From: Zerene cesonia
Taxonomy: Eukaryota > Arthropoda > Insecta > Lepidoptera > Pieridae
Length of the DNA: 64,000 nucleotides
Reading direction: 5' to 3'
NCBI RefSeq assembly: GCF_012273895.1
Contig: NC_052112.1
Span: 1,178,001-1,242,000, forward strand
Shown: piece by piece, positions 45,397-60,300 of the stretch
Layout of the letters: each line of letters starts with the position of its first letter
Position numbering within the stretch: the first letter of the stretch is position 1
Position numbers and translations under genes: made by a program
The notes under the pieces: generated by a model
The model's database searches: none
What the model saw: the letters and a program-made list of their open reading frames with translations, nothing else
What the model was told of the DNA's origin: nothing

Positions 45397-48300
45397 TTTC
45401 CTCAACCCCTAAAAAACCCGGTAATCAATGAGTAATCTATATGTGACATCACTATTTTTATTATCAAACAATAATAATATTTATACACGTTCGTTTAATA
45501 ACATCGATTGACATACATACCTCAAAAATATTCAATGTAAATACTTCCAACTAAAGATAGTTGTTTTTATACCTTTCTAGTTGTCAATAAACACTTTTAG
45601 TTGCTATAAAAATTTTACTTAGAATTTAAATTCCGCATTGACACAAAATCACCATTGACTAATCTTCACCTATCGAGTATCGACAAATTGATTTTTGACA
45701 TAAGTGACATTGCAACCTCATAAAGATGTGTTCAATAAACGGACCATATTCACAGCGTTTAGGACTCGCTTTATGGATGCGACTTAAAACGGAAAACGGA
45801 TTTTCAAATTATCTACGAATGGATTCGAGATCCATTCCATAGTAATAAATATTGTGGCTTTATTCCTTGTTCCTTGTGTGTTATATATTCCGTGCACTGT
45901 TCATTCAAAGGCAAAATAATATCTGAATACAAGAAACTATAAGTTCGAAAGAAAAATTGGTGTGAAGATCTGTGATAACGGAAAATTCTATTTTAGTTTT
46001 AGAAATCAATACTTTATTATCTCGAAATCCGCTAAAAAATATTCCAGTAAAATATGGGGCTATTTATATAATGCAAATATGAATATTTAAATAAGTTACG
46101 TTTAAGGTAACTTAATGCAAGTACACCTTTCTAAATGCTCTTCTAATTAGGCTTCTCAATGATTCAGTTACTAACCATCCTAGTTCCAAATTGAGAATTC
46201 TAGCTAGAATGCGATTGCACTAAATAAATTCAGTTACTTAATTCAGTGTAGTGTAATAAGCACATTATCTGAGGCGAGAGAGATTACTACAATTGAGATA
46301 TCGTATTTCGTTATTTCATCCTGCCATATACAGCAAAAGGGCCTTCGGCTCCCCCCGTCACGTGTGGTACTTCCCCGTTGGGAGCCTCCCGAAGTGTGCT
46401 AAATTCGTTATTTTCTTACAAACTAGATTAATTAAATTGTTTACCTTTTTTGAAGGTTTTTATTGTAATCTTAAATTTTTAACTTAGTTCATAGCTATAA
46501 CATTAAATTGTTTTAAAAGTAAACGTAACGAAATGTAGTTAAAACAAATAAACAATGTAACCGATATCGTTAATTTTTTGCTCGGTTAATAAGACACTTT
46601 ATCAGAACTCTATTAAAATTATTTCATAAATAGGATTACACATTTAATATAAAAAAAAAAACTTAGAACACAATATTTAAATTTTGGTTTCCTGGGAATT
46701 CCAGGTTCTTTGACAATAGTCTCCTATGTTCTGGTAATTTACAATTGTTGGGAATTTCCAAACCCGAATATATAACTCTATTTAGCTGTTACTTATATAT
46801 CGATAACTCCAATAAATAAATTTATTTCGTAATCCATACCTAAACTCACAAATCACTTATGTATATTAATTATCCTTTAACATTACCTTATTTATTTACT
46901 TAAGTTGCTTATTAGCTTTACCTAGATAATTATGAACACAAACCAGGATGCAAGCTTTCAAAGGCTTATTTATAGGGTTAAAATCAATACATTTCAAAAT
47001 TTATGAAAAAAAATTGATTTAATTTAATTTAATGAACATTTTTCTATAAACAAACTATCATAAGCGTGTTATTGAAAAAAGTATTTAACTTAAAATAGGT
47101 TTCATGAAGATTGACCCTATACGGACTCTTAGACTAGTTACTAGCGTCTATGAACATTTGTAGAAGTACTCTGCAAATAATTAGATAAGCAGCTTTAATT
47201 TTCTAAAAAAATGCCAGCTAAATATGACCTCTTCTAATATTGTTATTGTGAAGATGAAACTTTGTGTAGGTGGTTGGATGGATCGACAGTATTTTTAATT
47301 CATTTACACAGGAAGCTTGTCCGTTTAGATAAAACGGACAAGCTTCATACAGATAGTATGAAATTTGGCACCGATATAGTTCCAATTAGTGTTTTAGTCT
47401 GCCAGTCGAGCGTTCTTCTATACGAATTGGGCCAATCCGATTTTCCGGTAGCATGCGCTGCTACGGAAAATGGGCGTGAAATATATCAATGCTACTGTTT
47501 TTGATTGAGAAAAGTATTATTTCTCGTTTTAAATTTACGATCTAAAAAGGTCCACGAAATTTATGAACGATGCTGTTCAGATATCTAAAATATTATAAAA
47601 AAATCTGTTTTGTTGTCGTTTTTCTTCTTGTGGGCGGCTTCCGTCACAAATTTTTATACAAGGCCTTCGAAGACACTACGCCACTGCCACCACGGGGGTG
47701 GTCGTTTATCATCAGACGACCCATCAAATTCCTTTGCCAAATTTAAAAAAGAGAATTAAAATACATGCGGTTAAAATGTTTAAAAATTTTATTACACAGT
47801 ACACAGTGCAATGCAGATATTTGAAATATAAAAAGCAAAAGAAAAACCATTTCGCCATTTCGAGGCGCTCCGGTTCGAATCCCGCCTCATGTTGAAATTT
47901 GCTGTATCAAATAAAAAAACACTTCAAATATAATTATTTCGATTTAATAAACTAAGATTTTGTGTATTGTATAGTGACTCATTACTGTTCACTGTTCAGT
48001 ATCAGCTCCCGATCCATAGAAAATTAATAAATATTAAAGCATTGTACTGTTTATACATATATGAACATTATCATAAGAAAATATTCATATAAGTATGTAA
48101 ATAACAATATTTACATCCTATTATTGTCATAGATAAAATAAGAAAATTAAGAAAAATGCCTATTTAATTAAATTTCCTTAACGCCTATACTATAAGTCGG
48201 AGCAACGCATTAGACCACTTACAAAAACATTAAGGCGCCAGAAAATATAACATTACAAAATTTTACTTTTAAATTTCCTCATCCCATCTTCACGTTTCAG
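45397..48300. other. Gene-free interval between BTB gene 2 and the CAP gene
   Basis: AT-rich with no protein-like frame. It contains small pieces of repeat family R at 46325-46405 (GTGTGGTACTTCCCCG) and 47620-47735 (CACTACGCCACTGCCACC). A decayed tRNA-like piece with GGTTCGAATCCCGCCTC lies at 47855-47890, and a 15-bp perfect hairpin at 47312-47346. Confidence 0.5.
47312..47346. repeat. Perfect 15-bp hairpin
   Basis: GAAGCTTGTCCGTTT at 47312-47326 and its exact reverse complement at 47332-47346 are separated by a 5-base loop AGATA. Its origin is unknown. Confidence 0.8.
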
Positions 48301-48369
48301 CGCTGGTCGCTGCAGCATTTTCAAGGACATATCTTTCAGTAGGCTGCTAGCAGCCGAGCTCGCCGCACG

Positions 48370-48387
48370 ATGACTGCCCCGCTATGA
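48370..48387 (+). promoter_or_regulatory. Five-codon upstream ORF overlapping the CAP gene start (ATGA)
   Basis: ATG ACT GCC CCG CTA TGA begins 14 bases upstream of the main ATG, and its stop codon overlaps that ATG as ATGA at 48384-48387. It matters only if the transcript includes 48370. The nearest acceptor-like sites are TTTCAG ending at 48300 and 48351, both upstream of it. Confidence 0.6.
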
Positions 48388-51300
48388 CGGCCCAACGCGA
48401 TCGCCGTGGCGACGACAATGTCGAATTGTTGCCGTTAAAATCTATGTTAGTTAATAACAATTACAGAGAAGATGAAGTGTACTACCCACCGACACCAGCA
48501 ATTAATAATAATCCATCTAGTTCGAACTTATATGAATATACACTCTTGTCGAAACGCACGCCGGCCTCAAAGCGGTACGTTCTTTATCTCATAATATCTG
48601 TAAGCAAATTTGTTTATTGTTTTAAATTAATCATGTTTGACTCTATGTAATATCTAGTTAGTTATAGACGATAAAATTGAGATATTTATTGCAAGTTAAA
48701 AGTCGAAATTATCATTGTGTCTATTGTCTATTATTTACTATTTACTAAGCATTGTTCTATTCAATATCAAACCGATAAAAAAGTTTTTGAAGGAGTTAAA
48801 TATTTAATATAACATTTAAAGATACGATTGAAATAAAATGAAAAATTTATAAATTAAATAATAGAAAAATATAAATAATAATAATAAGGATTTTCAATAT
48901 TATTTACCAGTTTAAAAAGGTTAATAAAATGTTATTAAGCTAGTACAAAATCACAGTGTTACAAGATACTTATTCATTGTAATATTTATAAATTTTATTC
49001 AATTGAAAAATTATAAATAAATTTGAATTTAGAACGCAAAAAAAAAATCATACGACGGCCATAGATTTCCTTTCAGCATTCTGCTTTAAAAGCAATGTTT
49101 TGAATAAAAATTGTAATCTCATGATTGATTGATGGATGATGTAGGTAAGCTTTCATCCCGAATAAATTTAAATTTCATAGCGGTATATAAAGTTATTAGC
49201 GTAATAATTCTTGTTAGTTATAAAATATTTTCTACCCCTGTTCATTTATGCATTCTTTGGATAGATATGGATAGTTTAAAAGAATGACATTTAGAAATAT
49301 GTATTTTTTTATGCACAATAATAATTTTAACAAAAATATCATCCGCTTTAAAATTCAAATTTGACCAAACGGAAAACACCAGGTTCCTAATAAAAAAAAT
49401 AATTTCTTTCCATGAAATATTAAATGATCATTATTCTGGAAAGGTAAGTCTCAAATCAAATACATGCAGTTTCCATTTATTTAATACTAGCTGCGCCCCG
49501 CGTTTTCACCCTTTAAGTCCGTATCCCGTAGGAATATCGGAATAAAAATGCCCATATGTTATTCCAATTGTCCAGCTATCTACGTACCAAATCTCATTGC
49601 AATCGGTTCAGTAGTTTTTGCGTGAAAGAGCAACAAACACACACTCATCCTTACAAACATTCGCATTTATAATATTAGTAGGATAGTAGAATGTTGAAGT
49701 AGAACTCAGAAGCAATTAACTAATGCTGTAGGTTGGTTAATTTCTTGATTAAGTAGACAACTTACATAAAATATATCTTCATAAACTTCGAAGGTTCCAA
49801 ACTCCGAGAGAGTTATCGAAGAAGCTTGGCGATATGTTTCCGCAGATAGTCATATTGCAGGTATAATTTACCCTCTAAATCTTATCAGTGAAGAAAATGT
49901 ATATAAATAGGATCGTATATACATATCTAAATATTCATCAGTAATACACGGGCATATAAGGCTACGAGTAACGAGATTTTTATTTTCGGAGAAGTATGAA
50001 ATGTTATCGTATACGCGGTAAATACCCAGGCTGTATGCTATTTTTTTGCTTGGGCATTAACTGAATTCGACACCCCATATCTCCAGTTTGTTCCTTCCCA
50101 AATTGAGATAAGATTTCATATTATTCGAACTTCAAAGTACGGTTTACGCAAGTATAAGGACATTTAGGAATTGCCCAGTCCTGTAAGCTCTTTTGTCCCG
50201 ATCTATGAATGGTTATTTGACATCAGCTAGAATAGGTATTCCAGTTTCCATGTGAAAATTAAATCAACATATTATTTACATCGATAAAAAGATCCTAATG
50301 TTCTGTATCTGAATACTAATTCAGGTAATTGATAATGAGCAGGAAATAATTTATCATGTGTCGGGATTTGAGGATTCTTTACCATCCGTCGCGTAACATG
50401 TACATTCTTAAAGAAATGTCACGTTTAGTAGCCGCTAGACCAGGAAGGAACCTTAGTAATCAAATTCTACTTTACAAACATTCAGTTTTAAGTGCTTGTA
50501 GGCACTAACAACTGATTATATTATTTCTTCATATCATATACATACAGCTGTTCCAATCTAAATTTATAAATAACTTTGATACCACTGAAAATCAGTGTTG
50601 CAACTGTGTTGCGTAGACTGAGTGGGGTACGATTTTGCTTATTATTGCATTGTTTTGTATGATCGGTTACAGATTATTAAATAGTTACTACGTATGTACG
50701 TACGTACATACGTGTTTCCTTCCTTTCATATATTTCCTCATTACATTAACTCATTTACAGGCTTTTATCGCGAAATGCTCAGCCGTCTCCGATGCCCCTC
50801 TTGACACTATGTGGGGCGCCTCCACCATCCCGGAAGCGTGAAGAGTTGACAGCTCTCGCTAACTTGAGGAAGAAAGTCTCACCAGCTCTATTGCAACATG
50901 ATAGGTATTATAACGAACTTTTTTATTAGCTTAACCTGTATTTTGTGTGCATGTAAGTTCGTATGTAACTGACTTCTACAGACCTGATTATGAACTGACT
51001 TTAAATGAAAAATTTTTAGTGTTTGTTAAACGATCTGTGACAATACAAAATTCAATGAGTTTATCGTTAGATAAATTAATAAAAAGATAATAATTATCTT
51101 AATAAGGATCGTCAGGATTAAAGGGATAATATTTAAAATATTTATTACTAGCTGACCCGGCGAACTTCGCAACTTCATAGAAAATATTATGACTCGTTTT
51201 CCTTTTAAACCTTCTCCGGACTATTATGCATGCATCAAAACCAACATTATCAAAATCGGCCCAAAACCAATATTATAAAAATCGGGCCAGCCGTTTCGAC

Positions 51301-54300
51301 TCTAACCATATAGTATATACAGATTTATTTTCGTTTATTACGGCATTTCTAGAGCATAGATTTATAAAATGGTCAGCCTACTGTTAGACATAAATATAAT
51401 TACTATATCGTCCCTGATCCTTGATAAGGATGAAACGTTTAATGGCAATAGTCCAATGCCATGTAATTGGACTCATAAAAACACAAGAAACAACAAACTT
51501 GTATATATACAGGAAATTAGAATTATAAACATTACAATAGCTTGTATAATATTTCAAAGCCACAATCAGAAAGTAATTTGTTCCCTTCAGCCAAATTAGC
51601 AATTTCCCTCGGCAAAACTGATGTCGTTTGCGAGCTTTTTCTTCACTTTTCAAATGGTTATACCACAGATAACATACTAGTTATACCATTATTGTACCTT
51701 TATTAAATATTTTTATTTATTATACTCACATAATTAACCATTCTGCAAAAAAGATTCCGACACCATAACAAATAACTAACTTATTCATTATTTTGCGTCG
51801 TGTATTTATTAATTAATTAACGAGTAAATAAACACAATATAAATCTTGATTTACGTTTAGTAAATTAGTAGTTATTCAACCTTGGAAGTAGTCCTTCGTC
51901 GATTGGAGTTAGACACGCACCCCGTTTCTTGTAGTTTAATTTGCATTTGATAAAACGCTTCGTGGATTTAAGAAAAGATGGCTTTTTTAATGGAATTTTA
52001 TGCATGGTTTATAGGTTATTCTGAAAATTACGCAGGGTTAATTTTGAACGGAGTTAGAAAAGGTGTTCAATTCTTTAATTTTAAAAAATTTATGTTGTCT
52101 ATGGTATACTTTAATTATTTTTATCAATTTGCTTTGTCTCAGTGAACAGATGAAGTTTTAGGTTAATTTACATGTGAATGACCATTTTATTTTCCTTCTC
52201 TTTAGGAAATCAACGAAAACTAACAACGAAACGGATAAAGATCACCAGGAAACAGAGCAACTCGACAACAGGCCTAAATTACTACAAAAGGTAAGATTTA
52301 CGTAATTTACAAAGGTCCATGTGTGTACATAGACGGATATTAAATCTTACTTTTCTACTAATATTATCAATGCGAAAGATTGTGAGGATGGATGTATGTG
52401 TATGTTTGTTACTCTTTCACGCAAAAACTACTGAACCGATTGCAATGAACTTTGGTACGTAGATTGCTGAACAACTGGAATAATACAAAGGCAAATTTAT
52501 ATCCCGATATTCCTACGGGATACAGAATTACGCGGGTGCAACCGCAGGGCGCAGCTAATAATTTTATATAACAAATTAAGCTAACGCGTATAACTGTGTC
52601 ATAACTTCCTTCAATTACGACAAGTAAAACCGCATTGAAATCGATTGAGTTGTATGAAATTTCCAATTTAAATCAATTAAACGTCTCCTTTGAATTCAAA
52701 AGTATCTTTTAACTTTTAACCAGATAAGAGATGTAATTGCAATGAAGATCGTTCACTCATTACAGACATAATGAACTGAAAGTCGAAAGGCTTTCAAGCG
52801 GCGTCGATAGCTTTATAGTAGTTTATAGTTTGTTTATTGCGCAATTTAAAAAGCTCCAATTAACCTTTATATCACCGTGTACACCTGCCTGCATGAGCTA
52901 AGTTCATTAATTCGCATTAAACGCTTTAACAATCTATTTTAATTGGGTGATCTAATTAGTGATTATGAGATAAAATCTATACTAATGATACAAAGTTGAA
53001 GAGTTTGTTTATTTGTTTGTTTGAACACGCTTATGAACTACGCTACTGGTCCGTTCCCTGAGTTGCTGTATAGTTTACCGCCCGTGGCTTTGCACGCATT
53101 AAATTCGGAGTGATTTAATAGATGTTTAATATTGTAACATAAACCATCCTAATGAATCATTCTATCTAATGAAAAAAAAAAAACATCAAAACCCGTTGTT
53201 TAGTTTTGAAGATCTAAGCATATATACATACAGTGGGAAGTGGGTATTCTTTATACTATATAATGTGCAGTATAATGTGCAAGTGTCTGTTTATTTATTT
53301 TATTTATTTATATGTTTATTGGTAATCCAACAGCTTTACATGTTAACTACATTACAACAATATGTTTCATTAAACAATTAGCCAATAAAGAATCACAACA
53401 TTTTTATCAAGACGAAGTGAGAAGATTATTAACTATACATTTATATATTATACGTGTGTGTGCATGTGTGTTTGTGTATGTGTGTGTGTGTGTCGTGAAG
53501 AAAATGAAACTCTGGAACTAGCCCATCTGTTTATTACATAAAGACTAACGGTAGAATTATTTGAAGTGTAATGTACATAACGGGTTCACACTAAAAGCTC
53601 TTCCCTGAAGGTAAAAGCAGGAAGCAATTAGTATAATGATGGTATTTCGTAAGATTACAAGGGATCGCTACGGACTGCTCCGGCCTTGACCCGAGCGAAA
53701 TGGTTGCGGCCTTGTTACCTATTGGGCCCTTCCTTTTAGCGGTTATCAGATTTTATATCACATGTTGCATAACAATTGTAGGAAAATATCACCAATCTTA
53801 CTTCCTACTAATATGATAAATGCGAAAGTGTGTAAGGATGTGTGTGTTTGTTGCTCTTTCACCCAAAAACTACTGAACCGATTGCAATGTTTGGTATGTA
53901 GATAGCTGGACAACTGGAATAACATACAGGCTACTTTTTATCCCGATATCCCTACGGGATACGGACTTACGCGGGTGAAACCGCGGGGCGCAGCTAGTAG
54001 TATATTAAAATGATACTCAGTATTTTTTTCATAGGCATTATGTTACCAATGTGCCACTGTTTGACGGAATGATAATAAAAATATAATTAAGTAAAGATAT
54101 ACTTAACTTAATATAGTTTATAACACATTTAGAGACGAATAAACCATTCTATGTCAAAGCCCAGATTTATAAAAGCCACAGTCTCGCTGAAAAGTGTATC
54201 AGAAATGTATAGATTGTAAGATAGTGATTGGATGTGTTTTAATAGTGTCTATTGATTCGCGTATCACTGACGTTCAGTGTTCAGCAATCACTCAACCAAA

Positions 54301-57300
54301 ACCAACCCTTCCTACCCCGCAATTCGATTAAGATCCATAATTTCCAATGAAACATCCATCACAACCCCTGTCAGTATAGAAAGGGTCATGTTATCTTAAA
54401 CTGATTTTTTCTAACTTAAAGCCTTCAGGCAGTTTCAATACCATCTTCAGTATGTTTTTTATGTCATAGCGAGCAACTGAGCTGGTAGTTTGCCTGATTG
54501 TAAGCCATTACCACCGCCCATTAACATTCGCAGAGTTTCCTCTGCGAATGCGCTGGCCCCTTTTAAGAGGAAAGAGATAAAGAAAAGGATTGGAAAGAAA
54601 GAATGGGCTGGGAAGGAAAAGGAGTGAGTAAAAGGAAACGTCCGGCTCCTCCACTCCCAGTAGAAACATGTACTATTTTGCGTCGGTTTTTATGTGAGGT
54701 GTAGTACATCCCCGGTGCTAGCTGGCCCAAGTCGTGCAGAAGCGTGCTCGACTCCCACATAAAAAGAATATATAAATTCAATGCTACCAGTATTATTAAA
54801 GTGAGAGTTTGTGAGGATAGATTCAGGCAAAATTACTGAACGAATTCTGATGAAACTATTGGCAGTGCTGTAGCTTATGCCAGAATGATATGAGAAAAAG
54901 ATATAGGAAAACTAGCAAGAGGCTAGTGGTTTTGCGATAATTGCACGATAAATAAATATTCTTTGTATAGATATATACACTATCTGCAGCTGGTGAAATA
55001 CAGAACACGTGAGATAAGTAAAGCGAGGACTATAACGCAAATTGGACAATAAAACTCGATCGGAAGTATGCACGTAGGTAGCTGTGGGTGGGCTTTGTAA
55101 GGTCTCCTGTCTCCATTTTGGGGGTGTGCCCACTCATTTATGCCGCAACATAAACGACTACGACGGAGCATTCCTGGTGTAGAAATTGAGAGCTTATTAT
55201 GTTAAAAATAGCTATTTCAACATAACAAATTGAAATTATAATATTCGCGTTATAAATTCTTCGCGTATCATATTTATTGGAGCGAAATTAAAGAATGGAT
55301 GCGATACGACGCGGCGCGTATACACGCGACGTTATTCATATCTTCATATGATTCTCTTTTGCTCTTATTAAACAGGATGGTTTTCCTTCCGTGAATTTTC
55401 TTTTAACATTGAATAAATGGGTGATGCAAGTTTGCGTAGGTGTGTTTCATGTATGATTCAATCACGGTTCAAATGCCATGACATTTCATATTTTGCAATT
55501 CTATTTAGTTTGAAAATAGCGGTGCTACTAATTAATCTATCATAATATTATATCTAGGTACTCGTAATTGACATCCATACCATCCATACTTACAAACTTT
55601 GCGTTTGTAATATTATTGGGATCATTGCGATTGAATTAGAGTTTATAAAGCAAAGATATATAAGACCTATGGATGATAATTTATAGGCCCGCGATATGGA
55701 GTGAGCCAGAAGTCTCAGATACATAAACTTTCTTTACTAGAGTAAATATATAAACCTAGCAAATTGGCCACATTTCGCCCAGCTGTTACAAAGGAAGCTA
55801 ATATGCGGCTTCAATATAGTTATAATGATCTGTAAATTATACGCTTGTGGCTTATAGTGAAGTCCCGTGTCCCCTAGTGAGGTATGGGGCGGATGACGTA
55901 CATCTGTATCACTGATCGATTTTCTTTAGGGACAAGTAGGTGATCAGCCTTGTGGCTTGTGACTTGCTGATATGTAAGTGTTCTTATATTATAAAATATC
56001 TATAGAAAAAGAAATAGGATGAAGGTTTAAAAGAGAACTTGGAAGTGGATCAAGATTTGTGGTGAGTTAAAGGTCAGTTCTGTTGAATTTGACTCGCTAA
56101 CTTCGCTGAAACTCTGGCGACAGATAATATAATGATCTAACCCTTTATTATATTTACCCTTTCGCATGTGATTTCACTCGTACACACCCTTTATCTTGTA
56201 TAATTATTTACTAGCTCTTAGTCCCGGGGTATGCCCCGCATAGCTCCCGTTGCGATGGGATTTCTGGGATAAAACTATTCAATATACTTTCTCAGGCTAC
56301 AAACTTAATTTGTACAAAATTTCATTCAAATCGTTTTAGCGGTTTAGGCGTGAAGACACAAATACTATCGCGTTTATAATATCAGTCGACATTAAAAGAG
56401 TATATTTTTTAATTTTTAGTTTTATAGCATTGAAATGCTTTATAAATGAGAAATTTTGAAAGAAAAGAAAAAATTTGATCACGAGGCAGGATTCGAACAT
56501 GCGTTTCTTGCCTAACCGTAGAAACGCCTAGCCTCTCGGCCACCCGTGATCCCGTGACCGAGAGGCTAGGCGTTGCTACGGTTACGGTTTCAAAATTTCT
56601 CAGAATATATTTTTCTATAGCCATAATCTCCTTGGTACACTGGTTAAAGCCTGGGCGTAGAACCGAATGGTCGCGGGTTCGATTCCCCCCGATCAGATTA
56701 TGTGCGCCATATTGGACACAGACGAGACTTCACTATTTATAATCTCCTAGATTTTTGGATTCGATTTCAGCATTAGATCCGAATAATTATATACCTACTA
56801 AAAAGCAAGTCTTTGCATAATTTTACATTTATTCTGTCTTTCTCAATTTTTCTAACGTTTCCTTCGTCCCTGACGTTTTTATAATACTGAAAAAAGGCAT
56901 TCACGCCGCCATCTATCTTCATTACATTTCACTGAAACCATTCCATTGTATGATATTCACATCCATCCATACTAGATATCAGATTTATTATATTTAACAG
57001 GATTCAAATATCCACATATTTCGTGATATAATTCGTGATGTAAAAGCCGAAATGCAGCTACTCGAATTCCCTCTAGTAACGAATGAAGTCATGAATTTTA
57101 GAGCACTGGCGCAGATGCGGCTAGGCCGAAACCCGCAACGATTATTTTTGCCAATAAAAGATGCTGCATTGGGATATGAAATGCGTCGGAATAATGCGCA
57201 TTGCGAATGATTTTTATGCAACAGTTTGATTTCAACACGATTTTATTAGCTACAGCTGCATGTTTGTATGTAACCTACTGCTATATACTCAGTTTTAGCC

Positions 57301-60300
57301 CACTTAAAATGTCAGATTTAAATCAAACTTTATACCTACACTTATAAAAGTTCGTTGGCAACTGACAAAACAATAATTTAATGAGACGTATTATCCTGAT
57401 AAGGTTCCCCCACGTATGCTCTGTATAAGAACTAGTGACAATTTACTTGATTCTATCATTACAGTGTGTTTAGTTTTTTTTAACCACAACATTATTACAC
57501 CATATGTTTAAATCGAAAATGAGTCAGCTCATTCGTTAGATTATAGTGCTAGTGTTAGATTGTTACTGTATTAAATATTTTAATCTAAGGAAAAACTGCC
57601 CACATCTACGTATTTGTTAAAACTGAAATTGTATTGTTTAGTTTTTAGCCATTGAAATATCTAAATCGCGTTATATCAGACCTACTTTCGCATCACATAC
57701 TTTTCATGAAGGACAAAAGGGTCTTGCAAACTAACTGCCGCCTAAAAATGCCGGCTGCTTAATTCAAACACCTTACATTATAATATTAACACATTCATAT
57801 ATTGTACCAGATATGGCCCGCGTGATCAAATGAAATTCTAAGGGGAGTGTATGTAAAAAGTAGCCTATATAACTCTAGAGTTCTCTCGAGTGGCGTATCT
57901 AGTTTTACCTCTGTTGGATTATTACTCGTTGAATCGATGCTCCGTGGAGAGTGGGGACACTCTCAAAGATTAATGGCGCAGAGCCAAGACAATAAATAGG
58001 TCTTTTGGACTTTTTAAGGAAATAAGTACATGGTCCTGGCACAGATAATATAATCAGTCTAGATTAACAAAGAGTAAACGGATATTTTAACGGAAGGAGG
58101 AAGGCGCACTTTTTGTCTGTATGCAGTCTTTAGACTATACCTGGACAGATAAAATATAGCATTTTTAAACAGAAGACTATATCTTAATAAGTCGACATGA
58201 GTTCTGTCTTGTAAAACAACTTCAGGTATGTAAAATAGGAAAATAGAAATTGGCGAACGACTTCCACGATTACGTGACGTGCATGCGAGAAACAGAACTC
58301 TAGTAATAAAATTGTATTTCAATAGTTATTCACACTTTCCCGATGTCTCTATTTTATAATCTATATCAAATATGTTTATTTAGTCTAAATGTTTATACAC
58401 AAAAATATCTTTTTATTCATATTTACATCCATACTATTAATATTATAAATGCGAAAGTAACTTTGTCTGTCTGTTACTTAATCACGCCTAAACCACTGAA
58501 CCAATTTACATGAAATTTGGTATGGAGATTGGGTTGAGATAGGTTATCAAATTTTGTATGAAAGTTCATTGTTGTAAAACCGATTTTGATGAAATTTGGT
58601 ATGAAGATGGAGCTGAACTTGGAAAAGGACCTACCCTGCTTATTAGAAGATTCAGTTTTAGGTCCATACCTTGGGAAAGACTACAAGCTACTACTTACCG
58701 ATATAACCGAATTCCACGCGGGCGAAGCTGCGGGCGGAAAGCTAGTTTTAAATAAGGCACTCTACTTATATTTATACTCTACCTTTATATAGCTACTGAC
58801 AATGTGGGGAAAGTCGGGAGCAAAAGCAAGGTTATCTATCAAAGGTGTGTGTATAGGTGCGCTGCAGCGAGCGTGCAGGCCATACAATTAAAATTAATTG
58901 CTCACTTGCACACTGTATATTATTAACCCCTGTGTGCTTAGATTATTACCATGCATATTCGTGATTGTATGGTTTTAACCCTGAGATTTAATTTCATGTA
59001 AATTCTAGTACCTACCTGGCTAATTTATTTATAATCAAAAATCCATGTCCTCTATTTGTTAGTAAAAGAGAATTATTATGATATTTTGTTAATAAGACGC
59101 ACACAACAAATATATAGCACTAGCTGCGCCCCGCGGTTTCACCCGCGTAAGTCCGTATTCCGTAGGAATATCGGGATAAAAAGTTGCCTATATGTTGTTT
59201 CATTTGTCCAGCTATCTACATACCAAATTTCATTGCAATCGGTTCAGCAGTTTTTGTGGGAAAGAGCTTTGTGTAGTAGGATATAGTAGGATATCACTCA
59301 GTGAAGATGTAGCTTGTTTATGGTAAAAGAATTTTTTAAATCGATCCAGCAGCTTTTGCGTGAGAACGTTACAAAAATCTTTATTATATTAGTGTAGATG
59401 TAAGTAGAGATATGTACAGTTTATAAATCACACAAACAAAATTCACCTACTTAATTCAGACTCTTAATAGAATATCTTGATGATGAATAATGACGCCTCC
59501 TTGGTACAGTGGTAAACGCGTGAGCGTAGAACCGAGGGGTCCTGGGTTCGATTCCCGGTGGGACAATAAAAAAAAAATGTCTCGGTCTGGCAGGACACAG
59601 AAGGCTGATCACCTACTTGTCCATTAAGAAAATCGATCAGTGAAACAGATGTATATCATCTGCCCCATACCCCAGTAGGGGACACGGGACTTCACTTTAA
59701 TAGAATATCTTACTGTAAATTATTTTGGCTTAGAGCCAAGAAAAGCCTTTACTTCTAGTAGCACTGGCCAAGCATTGTCTGAATTCAGAATTATTTTTAG
59801 ATCGTAACAGTTTATACAATGTGCTGCCCACTTAAAGGTTTGCAAGCGACTGTTTATGTATCTAAGATAAAAATATGTGTGTGTGTGTGTGTAATTATAG
59901 TATTACCTTTTATATGTTTCACTGGTTTAACTTTTTACCTACCTCCCTTTAAGTATTTTTGTTTTTCACTTGTTCAGTTGGTTGCCTGGAAGAGATCACT
60001 TGTAAGTGATAAGGCCGCCTTCTGTGTTGTATGTTTTAGCGTTAGTTTTGTTGTATTTATTTCTGCTGCGTTGACAGCACAATAAAGTGTTTAAAATAAA
60101 TTTCCGAGTATCCAGAACATATAATATATAAATTCAGCTCTCATACATTTTCCCTCATTACTGCGTCTTAGCCTAGTTTACATAGAAACTTGGTATATTT
60201 TCTTTCATGTCTATTTATTGCAACGTAAGACGTTACAAGCCGATTAAAGCTGCAAGTACTACAATAAGTGAAATAGCAATAAACTACAATCAGTACTAAA

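Noticed and set aside
53455..53495. (GT)n stretch as a regulatory or CRISPR-like array
   Set aside because: An ordinary microsatellite. No spaced direct repeats of CRISPR type exist in the window, and the organism is an animal.
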